Shown here: piece after piece, positions 1 to 6,107 of the stretch
How positions within the stretch are numbered: the stretch's first letter is position 1
Layout of the letters: each line of letters begins with the position of its first letter
From: Candidatus Poseidoniales archaeon
GTDB taxonomy: Archaea > Thermoplasmatota > Poseidoniia > Poseidoniales > Poseidoniaceae
Reading direction: 5' to 3'
Assembly (NCBI GenBank): GCA_012270265.1
Contig: JAAXIR010000206.1
Coordinates: 1 to 8,180, forward strand
Length of the DNA: 8,180 nucleotides
Made by a program: the position numbers and the translations under genes
Notes under the pieces: generated by a model
The model's database searches: none
The model's input: the letters and a program-made list of their open reading frames with translations, nothing else
Told to the model about the DNA's origin: nothing

Positions 1-133
1 CGTTGGTCAAGGCCGAAGAACTGTTCCAATCCGTAGTGATGGACACGGTTGGAGTTCCTTCTGCAGAGACAAGTGAGGAAAGAGGCGTCAACATCAACAG
101 TAAAACAAGAACAATGCTTTGGCTACGTCTCAT
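1..133 (-). CDS. Secreted protein, N-terminal fragment (runs off left edge)
   Basis: Reading the minus strand from an ATG at 133 gives 44 open codons that continue past base 1. The N-terminus is a textbook signal peptide: a basic start (MRRSQS), a hydrophobic core of about 16 residues rich in Leu/Val, and a probable cleavage after Val-Ser-Ala at residue 24. The mature part (EGTPTVSITTDWNSSSALTN) is Ser/Thr-rich, like an extracellular beta-rich domain. It starts 54 bases after the stop of the deoxyhypusine-synthase-like gene on the same strand, so it could be read through from the polyamine operon. A TATA-like AACAATATCC (minus strand, 180-171) could also give it its own promoter. The upstream GGTG is only a weak ribosome site. 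The function cannot be told from 44 residues. Confidence 0.72.
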   Translation of the reverse strand, partial: MRRSQSIVLVLLLMLTPLSSLVSAEGTPTVSITTDWNSSSALTN

Positions 134-187
134 GGTTAATTCTCGGCACCGCTCATCTCTAAGGGTTTGGGGATATTGTTTCAACAA

Positions 188-1144
188 TCAAAGGTTCAAG
201 ATGTAGGCAAACAAGAGAGGGGCAACGATGGTAGCATCGCTTTCAATGACAAACATTGGTGTCGATGCATCGATTTTACCCCACGTGATTTTCTCGCTTG
301 GTGGAGCGCCAGAATATCCTCCATACGAAGGACGGGATTCGGATATTTGTCCGAACCATGACCATAGAGGTACATCTCGTTCGAGATCCTGATTGAGCAT
401 AGGAACGACACAAATTGGGAAATCCCCAGCGATTCCCCCTCCAATCTGCAAAAAGGCGAGTGGTGAAGTTTGATCCCCGTACCACGTTGCAAGGTGTTTC
501 ATGTACTCAATTCCAGAATGAACGCAATCGGCATCGATTACACCTTCCATCGAACGAGCTGCGAAGATGTTGCCCATGGTCGAGTCTTCCCAACCAGGAA
601 CGTAGAGTGGTACGTTTTCTTCACAAGCTGCGAGGACCCAAGAAGATGATGTATCGCCCTCACAAGCATTGAGGAGAGACTCGGAACGCAGAACGTCGAA
701 GAAGTAGAGATGTGGAAGTTGTCTGTTCTTGTCCTTGGATGCCTGCTTCCATGCTTCCACTAGATGCGATTCAAGAACGCGGATTGCTTGTTCTTCAGGG
801 ATGCATACATCCGTCACGCGATTCATGTTCTTGTTGAGAAGTTCTTGTTCATCCTCAAGAGAGAGTGTTCTCCAGTCCTCGATGGATTCGTAATGCGGGG
901 ACGCCATCATGCGGAAAACATCTTCCTCAAGATTCGCTCCAGTGCAACTGATAGCAGCAACATGACCTTGCCGAATCATTGGTGCAAGCAGTTGTCCAAT
1001 GCCTGCGGTACTCATAGCACCAGCGAGCGTGATGAAGACCTTGCCTCCTGATTCGATGTGCTTCAACAGCGAAGCAGACATCTTGGACAATTCACCCGCA
1101 TTGAAATGATGAAAGTAGGATTCAATCGTGCCCCTGATGCTCAT
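188..1144 (-). CDS. Deoxyhypusine synthase-like protein (bacterial-type subfamily)
   Basis: A 318-residue protein of the deoxyhypusine synthase (DHS) fold, NAD-dependent enzymes that move the aminobutyl group of spermidine. Visible landmarks (from the ATG at 1144) are TLAGAMSTA near 39, ISCTGANLEED at 65-75, GWEDSTMGN at 184-192, IGGGIAGDF at 234-242, and SEKITWGKID at 283-292. WGK matches human Trp327-Gly-Lys329, so the catalytic Lys is K290, and E284 matches Glu323. The human spermidine-binding Asp313 and Asp316 fall on Y274 and Y277, and the His288/Asn292 segment is replaced by a hydrophobic stretch. From memory these are features of DHS-like proteins common in bacteria, not of the archaeal enzyme that modifies aIF5A. 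The length is normal for the family. GAGGTG lies 7 bases before ATG 1144; the in-frame GTG at 1150 overlaps that site, so I reject it. The gene is last in a speB-speD operon. Likely substrate: spermidine; the acceptor (putrescine, agmatine or a protein Lys) is unknown. Confidence 0.88.
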   Translation of the reverse strand: MSIRGTIESYFHHFNAGELSKMSASLLKHIESGGKVFITLAGAMSTAGIGQLLAPMIRQGHVAAISCTGANLEEDVFRMMASPHYESIEDWRTLSLEDEQELLNKNMNRVTDVCIPEEQAIRVLESHLVEAWKQASKDKNRQLPHLYFFDVLRSESLLNACEGDTSSSWVLAACEENVPLYVPGWEDSTMGNIFAARSMEGVIDADCVHSGIEYMKHLATWYGDQTSPLAFLQIGGGIAGDFPICVVPMLNQDLERDVPLWSWFGQISESRPSYGGYSGAPPSEKITWGKIDASTPMFVIESDATIVAPLLFAYILNL

Positions 1145-1146
1145 GT

Positions 1147-1533
1147 TCACACCTCGGGAAGCAGGAAGCGATCAACGCTTTTTTGTTGCATCAAGACCGT
1201 AGCAGGAGACAACTCGTACAAGGCTTGCTTCAACTCCTCTACGATGGACGTAGGGTCTGTTCCTCCACAGGTAAAGGCATCAATGGCAATTAAGCCTCGG
1301 TCCGAATAACAATGCGCACTAACGTGGCTTTCATCGAGCAACACAACGGCAGCGAAACCAGGAGGTGAAGTGGAGCCATCGAAGAGTTCGACATGGGCAT
1401 GGACTTCCTTTGCATCGCTTTCTGCGACGGCTTTTTGCATCAACTCAAGCATATCGTTTCCATCGAACGAAGACGTAGGGAAGAACTCCGTACAATCGAG
1501 GAAGATGTGTTTTCCGTGAGATTTTGAAGGCAT
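1147..1533 (-). CDS. speD: S-adenosylmethionine decarboxylase proenzyme
   Basis: A 128-residue pyruvoyl-type S-adenosylmethionine decarboxylase. The proenzyme cuts itself between E68 and S69 in LLDESHVSAH, and S69 becomes the pyruvoyl cofactor of the alpha chain. H74 and C89 (in DAFTCGG) sit 5 and 20 residues after the serine, the same spacing as Ser63, His68 and Cys83 of the Thermotoga maritima enzyme, so the processing and proton-donor residues are intact. Length is normal for this short class. The product, decarboxylated AdoMet, donates aminopropyl groups for spermidine synthesis. The ATG directly follows the speB stop codon, and GGAGGAGA inside the last speB codons is its ribosome site, so translation is probably coupled. 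The stop lies 2 bases before the next start. No aminopropyltransferase is seen in the window; one must be encoded elsewhere for the pathway to work. Confidence 0.95.
   Translation of the reverse strand: MPSKSHGKHIFLDCTEFFPTSSFDGNDMLELMQKAVAESDAKEVHAHVELFDGSTSPPGFAAVVLLDESHVSAHCYSDRGLIAIDAFTCGGTDPTSIVEELKQALYELSPATVLMQQKSVDRFLLPEV
1150..1155 (-). promoter_or_regulatory. Ribosome binding site that fixes the DHS-like start
   Basis: GAGGTG on the minus strand within the last codons of speD. The GAGG core is 7 bases before the ATG at 1144 but only 1 base before the GTG at 1150, so the ATG is the likely start. Confidence 0.65.
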
Positions 1534-2529
1534 TCATTCTCCTCCATTCGACGCTGAAAAACCAGTAAATACATCGGGTAATCGATCAACTCCAGATGTT
1601 GGTGCTGTCGCATTCCATGCACCTCGTTGACGTGCAGAAGCGTGTGCAGCAACGACATTTGTTGCCAACATAGCCGCAGTGAACTGAGTCAATGGTGAAT
1701 CTTCCTGAACACCAATTTCGTTGACATCTGCACTGACAACAACAGCGTTTGGTGCGTTGAACAGGGCTTGGATGGTCTCGTGCACCTGCCAGTAAGTCAA
1801 GCCGCCCGGTACAGGCGTCCCCGTTGCAGGAACCAAGGTTCCATCGAGCCCATCGATGTCGATGGTGAGATGTACAGGCCCTTCAATCAAAGAGAGCGTC
1901 TCGAGCCATTGCTTCCAGTGGTGTGCACCCTGACACGGTGATTGCGTGTCTTTAGCGAAGAATGTTGTAATTCGATCATCCACCATCATACGCTCGTGCT
2001 CTTCCTTGCTGTAGGCGCGAATGCCAACCTGAAGCAGCGAACCAATTCCAGCATCAAGAGCTCGTGCTGCAGCACAAGCATGAGAATACTTCTCACCGTC
2101 CAAGTGTTCACGGAGATCTCCGTGTGCATCGATTTGGACGACAGTGAGGTTGGAAAGATCGTTCTCCACAAGCGGATGGTGACGTACTGCCTCCATGATC
2201 GGAGGTAGAATACCATGCTCACCACCAAGACAGAGTGGGAAGCAGTCACCTCTGAACCACGGAATCAAGTAGCCTACCATCGAGTCGAGTTGTTCGATCA
2301 GTGTAGGCTCTTCACCATCCCAAGGCTGAATGGTGTGCAGCGAAAGTCCAGCAGGTAGGTCTTGGCCAAGTTGCGCATCGTACAATTCAACCTGCGTGGA
2401 GGCTTCGATGCACGCCATTGGACCCAAGGCCGTCCCTTGGCCATACGACGTTGTTAGTTCGTATGGTAAAGAAAGGATGGCGACATCAACATCACCCTCG
2501 CCTTGGTCAAGCCCAAGAAAGGTTGGCAT
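1534..2529 (-). CDS. speB: Agmatinase-family ureohydrolase
   Basis: A 331-residue ureohydrolase (arginase/agmatinase fold) with both metal motifs complete. Counting from the ATG at 2529, GGEHG carries H105, QIDAHGD carries D134, H136 and D138, a YSHACAAAR helix follows with H150, and LTIDIDGLDG carries D224 and D226, followed by PATGTPVPGG. These are the expected six ligands of the two Mn ions. The usual Asp-Pro after the second motif is Asp-Gly here. In archaea such enzymes hydrolyse agmatine to putrescine or N1-aminopropylagmatine to spermidine, releasing urea; adjacency to speD favours the second, but the sequence cannot prove the substrate. Formimidoylglutamase or guanidinobutyrase are less likely alternatives. 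GGAGGG lies 7 bases before the ATG at 2529; an in-frame ATG at 2544 adds five residues but has no ribosome site. First gene of the operon. Confidence 0.9.
   Translation of the reverse strand: MPTFLGLDQGEGDVDVAILSLPYELTTSYGQGTALGPMACIEASTQVELYDAQLGQDLPAGLSLHTIQPWDGEEPTLIEQLDSMVGYLIPWFRGDCFPLCLGGEHGILPPIMEAVRHHPLVENDLSNLTVVQIDAHGDLREHLDGEKYSHACAAARALDAGIGSLLQVGIRAYSKEEHERMMVDDRITTFFAKDTQSPCQGAHHWKQWLETLSLIEGPVHLTIDIDGLDGTLVPATGTPVPGGLTYWQVHETIQALFNAPNAVVVSADVNEIGVQEDSPLTQFTAAMLATNVVAAHASARQRGAWNATAPTSGVDRLPDVFTGFSASNGGE
1538..1545 (-). promoter_or_regulatory. Ribosome binding site of speD
   Basis: GGAGGAGA on the minus strand, encoded by the last Gly-Gly-Glu codons of speB, 4 bases before the speD ATG at 1533. 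Its place inside the upstream gene implies translational coupling. Confidence 0.8.
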
Positions 2530-2536
2530 GTCTTCG

Positions 2537-2542
2537 CCCTCC
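2537..2542 (-). promoter_or_regulatory. Ribosome binding site that fixes the speB start
   Basis: GGAGGG on the minus strand, 7 bases before the ATG at 2529. It overlaps the alternative ATG at 2544, which has no such site upstream. This favours the shorter N-terminus beginning Met-Pro-Thr-Phe-Leu-Gly. Confidence 0.6.
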
Positions 2543-2578
2543 ATGGTTGCGGCGGCTTATTCATGCTTCTAAGGATTG

Positions 2579-2591
2579 CCAAAATTAAGTC
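2579..2591 (-). promoter_or_regulatory. Possible TATA box of the speB-speD-DHS-like operon
   Basis: The minus strand reads GACTTAATTTTGG here, the only clearly AT-rich stretch close upstream of speB. Archaeal transcription usually starts about 25 bases downstream, which would be near 2558 and leave a leader of roughly 30 bases before the ATG at 2529. Assigned by position and composition only. Confidence 0.35.
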
Positions 2592-2629
2592 CAAATCGTC
2601 GGCGAAGTCGTGATTACAAGAAAAAGGGC

Positions 2630-2681
2630 CGATGTGTTAATATACATCGACGACCAATATACAATAGTGTTCTCGGGAGAA
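2630..2681 (+). promoter_or_regulatory. Probable promoter/operator region of the 2705 gene
   Basis: Three structures are packed into 52 bases. CGATGT (2630-2635) and ACATCG (2644-2649) form an inverted repeat around an AT-rich 8-base core. The octamer AATATACA occurs twice, at 2639-2646 and 2656-2663, with a 17-base period; either copy could be the TATA box, giving starts near 2668 or 2685. A smaller dyad, TTCTC-GG-GAGAA, lies at 2670-2681. The region sits between divergent genes, so a regulator bound here could act on both directions. No regulator gene is seen nearby. Confidence 0.45.
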
Positions 2682-2691
2682 AAACCGGGGC

Positions 2692-2699
2692 GGGGTGAT
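2692..2699 (+). promoter_or_regulatory. Ribosome binding site of the 2705 gene
   Basis: GGGGTGAT, close to the archaeal consensus GGAGGTGAT complementary to the 16S rRNA 3' end, ends 5 bases before the ATG at 2705. A second in-frame ATG at 2711 is possible but less well spaced. Confidence 0.6.
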
Positions 2700-2704
2700 G
2701 GAAG

Positions 2705-3124
2705 ATGGGAATGACACTACAATCGTTGACGCAAGCAATTCAACAGCATATTGATACAGAAATGGACGCAGAAGTTGCAGCTGGAATGGCTGAACACGCA
2801 CTCGGATTCTTCGGATTTTACAATCGTATCATCGACAATGCACTCGAACCAACGGATCGCAACTTGTTTTACATGTTCCAAGATTACGACTTGCTGACAA
2901 CGGAATCTGAAGAGACCACGCTCTGGGATGGTCGTGAATGGCGTATCCACTACTGGAAGTTCAAGCCTGATCTCAAGGAGCGTGTCGAATCTTACATGCA
3001 GCGACAACGCAAGCCTGAGGAAATCGACCCTTTCGCCGACATCTATGGTACTGATGGACAATCCATCTGGACCCGAGAATCTGAGAAAGTTCAGAATCCA
3101 AATGCATTCACCAGCGATTGGTGA
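2705..3124 (+). CDS. Conserved small protein of unknown function, DUF6015-like
   Basis: A 139-residue acidic protein with no signal peptide or membrane segment, so probably cytosolic. Residues 1-45 look helical. A central stretch, HALGFFGFYNRIIDNALEP (31-49), then NLFYMFQDYDLLTT (53-66) and DGREWRIHYWKF (75-86), resembles my memory of the archaeal DUF6015 family, where a helical N-domain precedes a short winged-helix-like beta hairpin ending in WRIHYW. I cannot confirm this without a profile search. The C-terminal part (about 90-139) is polar, with an Arg/Lys patch (RQRKPEE) and a Trp at the end. It is transcribed divergently from the polyamine operon and is 45 bases from the M14 peptidase gene, which may be co-transcribed. 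No catalytic residues stand out; a nucleic-acid-binding or adaptor role would be a guess. Confidence 0.8.
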   Translation: MGMTLQSLTQAIQQHIDTEMDAEVAAGMAEHALGFFGFYNRIIDNALEPTDRNLFYMFQDYDLLTTESEETTLWDGREWRIHYWKFKPDLKERVESYMQRQRKPEEIDPFADIYGTDGQSIWTRESEKVQNPNAFTSDW

Positions 3125-3169
3125 AGATGCGTAGCAAGCGTTTTTGATTCACCGAGGTAAGGCATTACC

Positions 3170-4534
3170 ATGCGAGTCGCTGTTGGCTTGGTTTTGTGCC
3201 TGCTTTTCGCTGGTCTTTCTCCGGTCGCAGCTGCATCTTCTGATGCTGATGATGCATGGCCGGGTGAACCGGTCGACAACCATGTTCACATGACGTGGGC
3301 TGCATTGACGATGGAAGTGAATGACTGGGCAGACAATCATCCTGACATCGTTAAATTGATCGATGCTGGAGACTCTGAACTTGGTAAGACGCTCTGGGTG
3401 CTTCAAATCTCAGATTGGTCGATGGAGACCAAAGCCAACGGCAAAGCAAAGGAAATCGTCTACATTGATGGAGGACATCACGGCAATGAATACCTTGGAA
3501 CGGCGCTTGCATGGTTATCAGCACAATTCTACATCGAGGGTTGGTCCGAGGGGAATCAAGAGGTGATCGATGTTCTCCAAAGCACTGAACTTCACATCCT
3601 GATTATGCTCAATCCCGATGGTAACGACTTCGACACACGGTGGAACATCAACCAAGTCGATTTGAATCGAAACTACGATCACTACTGGAACACGTGCCCC
3701 ACAACCCAGCCTGGTAGTTCTGCTTTCAGTGAAGCGGAGACCGCAGCGAACGCAGAATACATGAACACATACGTCACAGATGCTGACCTCTATGTCACCA
3801 TGCACACCGGTGTGTGGATCATTCTCTACCCTTGGGGGAAGTGGGCAGACCAGCCGTCCGATTGGGAATTGTTTCATAGGATTCGGGACGATGTCAATGC
3901 CAACATTTCAGATATACCTATGCAAAACGCCAACCAGGGATTGTATCCGAATTGTGGCACCAGCAGGGATTATGGATACGGCGTGATGGGAATCCCAACC
4001 TTCACCTTCGAAACCGACGATGAACAATTTGTTCCAGGCTCGGTCGAGGCACTCAACGAACGTCTCGATGAAGAATTGGATGTTATGCGATACCTGATTT
4101 CCAATGTGTGGTATTGGCGTGCTCGTCTTGATGTTCAATCCATACAGGTATCCGATGAAGAAGTCATTCTCGACGTCTCCAATCTTGGACAGGCATCGAC
4201 GAGCAATGCAACTTTGCAATTTGTTGATTCATCTGGACAGGTTTCATGGACATCTTCGCTTTTTACCGTCAACGCTACAAATTCTACTGTCGCTGTTCTT
4301 GATGCTTCAAACCTTTCTTACACGAAGGATGGGTCGTGGCAGTTGTACTACCAGAAGCGGGTGATCGATGCTGCGAAGTGGGTGACAGAGCCACTTGAAA
4401 TCAATGCAACGGTGCTCAGTGAAGACGATGACACAAGCTTCCTCATTGGTTACGGCCTATTCAGTCCAACCACGATCCTTGCAGGTCTAGCCGTCATTTC
4501 GCTTCTTCGAAATGAAGAGGAAGAATCGGCATAA
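3170..4534 (+). CDS. Secreted, membrane-anchored M14 zinc carboxypeptidase
   Basis: A 454-residue metallocarboxypeptidase. Residues 1-21 are a signal peptide ending in VAAA. The catalytic domain (about 35-315) shows the M14 landmarks in order: GGHHGNE with zinc ligands H104 and E107, NPDGNDFDTR with R157, DLNRN with N166/R167 (counterparts of CPA Asn144/Arg145), VTMHTG with the third zinc ligand H212, Tyr at 268/270 for substrate, and GIPTFTFETD with E281 as the general base. C176 and C262 are the only cysteines outside the signal peptide and could form a disulfide. Residues about 320-415 look like a CARDB/Ig-type beta domain. A hydrophobic segment (424-446) followed by RNEEEESA looks like a C-terminal anchor, leaving the enzyme outside the cell. 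GAGGT 11 bases upstream serves the ATG. It probably trims C-terminal residues from extracellular peptides; specificity is not readable. Confidence 0.93.
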   Translation: MRVAVGLVLCLLFAGLSPVAAASSDADDAWPGEPVDNHVHMTWAALTMEVNDWADNHPDIVKLIDAGDSELGKTLWVLQISDWSMETKANGKAKEIVYIDGGHHGNEYLGTALAWLSAQFYIEGWSEGNQEVIDVLQSTELHILIMLNPDGNDFDTRWNINQVDLNRNYDHYWNTCPTTQPGSSAFSEAETAANAEYMNTYVTDADLYVTMHTGVWIILYPWGKWADQPSDWELFHRIRDDVNANISDIPMQNANQGLYPNCGTSRDYGYGVMGIPTFTFETDDEQFVPGSVEALNERLDEELDVMRYLISNVWYWRARLDVQSIQVSDEEVILDVSNLGQASTSNATLQFVDSSGQVSWTSSLFTVNATNSTVAVLDASNLSYTKDGSWQLYYQKRVIDAAKWVTEPLEINATVLSEDDDTSFLIGYGLFSPTTILAGLAVISLLRNEEEESA

Positions 4535-4588
4535 ATCGCTGAAAATCATTCGCAAGGTTTCAAGTGCCTCAAGGGGTTGGGCAAAATC

Positions 4589-4593
4589 GGTGA
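4589..4593 (+). promoter_or_regulatory. Ribosome binding site that fixes the pepA start
   Basis: GGTGA, 4 bases before the ATG at 4598. An in-frame TTG at 4577 would add seven residues but lacks this support. The 62-base gap after the M14 gene holds no clear terminator and only weak AT-rich sequence. Confidence 0.6.
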
Positions 4594-4597
4594 AACC

Positions 4598-6097
4598 ATG
4601 CAAATCAACGTAAGTTCAAGTCACAACATCGATGGAACGCTCATTCTTCCTTTGTTTGAAGGAACAGATATCGTACCAGAAGCCCACGCAACAGGCATGC
4701 ACGTTGCACTCAAAGCACAAATCAACCGTGTCCTCGCCGATGGCGATTTCAAGGGCAAGCCAAAGTCCACCATGTCCCTCGTTGGAAGTGAAGGTGGAAA
4801 GGCCATGCTCGTCGGTCTCGGAAAAGAAGACGATGCTGATGTCCACGCTTACCGAAAGGCTGGTGCTGCCGTTGTCGCTGCTCGAAAGAAGACGCACGGA
4901 ACCGATCTCACCGTTCGTTTCGCTGGTGCTAGCATCGAATGCATGGGAGCGTTCGCAGAAGGAATGCTGCTTCGCGATTACTCCTACGATGAGTACAAGA
5001 TGCAGAAGGAGGAAGACAAAGAAGCTGAGCGTAGTGTACGCATCACATGCGATGAAGGCCAAGAGGAAGACTTGCAGGCGCTTGTCAACATCCACAGCGG
5101 TGTTGCATCCGGTGTCCACCTCTCACGTGATCTCGGCAACTGTCCACCAAACGACATGTACCCTGAAGCATTCTCGGACATGGCTTGGGAATGGGCCAAG
5201 CAATACGACAATGTCGATGTGACCATCATCAACTACGAACATGCCATGAAAGCAGGCATGGGAGGTCTCGTCGCTGTCGGTATGGGTTCATCACGAAAGC
5301 CATGTATGGTCATCTTCGAAATGAACAAGGAAAAGCCAGGTCGCTGTCCTCTTCTCGTTGGAAAGGGAATCACCTTCGATACGGGTGGTATCTCTCTCAA
5401 GCCAGGTGCTAACATGGACGAAATGAAGTACGATATGGGTGGATCTGCAACAGTCTTTGGGACCATGCAAGCGCTCGCATCCACTGGATACGATGGCAAA
5501 GTGGTCGGAATCACATGCATGGCTGAAAACATGCCTGCAGCAAACGCACAACGTCCTGGTGACGTTATCACAACGCTCTCCGGCAAGACCATTGAAGTTC
5601 TCAACACCGACGCAGAAGGTCGATTGGTTCTCTCCGATGGATTGTGGAAGGCTGGTGAGTTCGATCCTGAATTCATCATTGACTTTGCAACCCTCACCGG
5701 TGCTTGCGTTGTTGCTCTCGGTCACGAAGCTACAGGATTGTGGTCCAACGATGATGACTTCCGAACCAAGATTCACGATGCAGGAAACGCTGTTGATGAA
5801 CTTGCTTGGCCAATGCCGCTTCTACCAGCTTTCGAAAAGGAAATGACCGATTCGAAGATTGCTGACACACGCAACCTCGGTGCTGGTCGCTGGGGCGGTG
5901 CCAACACTGCAGCAGCGTTCCTCAAGCAATTCGTTCCAAATCGAAACTACGATGAAGATGGTGAACAAATCACATGGGCACACATGGACATTGCAGGAAC
6001 CTACTGGGGTGCCAAGACCAACACCATGGTCGGCAATGGTGCAACAGGTATCCACGTTCGTACCATGTACCACTTGATCACCAACTGGAACAACTGA
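4598..6097 (+). CDS. pepA: Leucyl aminopeptidase, M17 family
   Basis: A 499-residue cytosolic aminopeptidase of the usual M17 length, releasing N-terminal residues (often Leu) from peptides with two metal ions. The C-terminal catalytic domain is complete. Counting from the ATG at 4598, VGKGITFDTGG carries metal ligands K256 and D261, GGISLKPG carries catalytic K268, KYDMGGS carries D279, and the family signature NTDAEGRL carries D338, E340 and catalytic R342. Spacing equals that of E. coli PepA (Lys270, Asp275, Lys282, Asp293, Asp352, Glu354, Arg356). The N-terminal regulatory domain (1 to about 165) is more divergent. M17 enzymes normally form hexamers. No signal peptide, so it likely finishes peptides taken up after extracellular cleavage by enzymes such as the M14 peptidase upstream. 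Its codons favour C-ending forms (ATC, AAC, CTC) more than the genes at the right end, which hints at high expression. Confidence 0.96.
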   Translation: MQINVSSSHNIDGTLILPLFEGTDIVPEAHATGMHVALKAQINRVLADGDFKGKPKSTMSLVGSEGGKAMLVGLGKEDDADVHAYRKAGAAVVAARKKTHGTDLTVRFAGASIECMGAFAEGMLLRDYSYDEYKMQKEEDKEAERSVRITCDEGQEEDLQALVNIHSGVASGVHLSRDLGNCPPNDMYPEAFSDMAWEWAKQYDNVDVTIINYEHAMKAGMGGLVAVGMGSSRKPCMVIFEMNKEKPGRCPLLVGKGITFDTGGISLKPGANMDEMKYDMGGSATVFGTMQALASTGYDGKVVGITCMAENMPAANAQRPGDVITTLSGKTIEVLNTDAEGRLVLSDGLWKAGEFDPEFIIDFATLTGACVVALGHEATGLWSNDDDFRTKIHDAGNAVDELAWPMPLLPAFEKEMTDSKIADTRNLGAGRWGGANTAAAFLKQFVPNRNYDEDGEQITWAHMDIAGTYWGAKTNTMVGNGATGIHVRTMYHLITNWNN

Positions 6098-6107
6098 ATG
6101 TGATGGT

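Noticed and set aside
175..188. ATTGTT-TC-AACAAT inverted repeat after the DHS-like gene as a terminator
   Set aside because: A 2-base loop is too tight for an RNA hairpin and no T-tract follows on the minus strand. The AT-rich part fits a TATA element better.
3..206. Plus-strand open frame of 67 codons at the left edge
   Set aside because: It lies antisense to a minus-strand frame with a clear signal peptide and overlaps the end of the DHS-like gene; its own start is a TTG at the edge and its protein has no recognisable pattern.
1145..1150. GTG at 1150 as the DHS-like start, overlapping the speD stop
   Set aside because: The GAGG ribosome core is only 1 base away from it, against 7 bases for the ATG at 1144.
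2530..2544. ATG at 2544 as the speB start
   Set aside because: It has no ribosome site, while GGAGGG downstream of it is well spaced for the ATG at 2529. A leaderless start at 2544 is not fully excluded.
4577..4597. TTG at 4577 as an upstream start of pepA
   Set aside because: GGTGA sits just before the ATG at 4598, and M17 proteins align well from that Met.
4616..5119. Minus-strand open frame of 167 codons
   Set aside because: Antisense to the intact pepA gene; low-complexity Ser/Cys/Phe-rich composition typical of a shadow frame.
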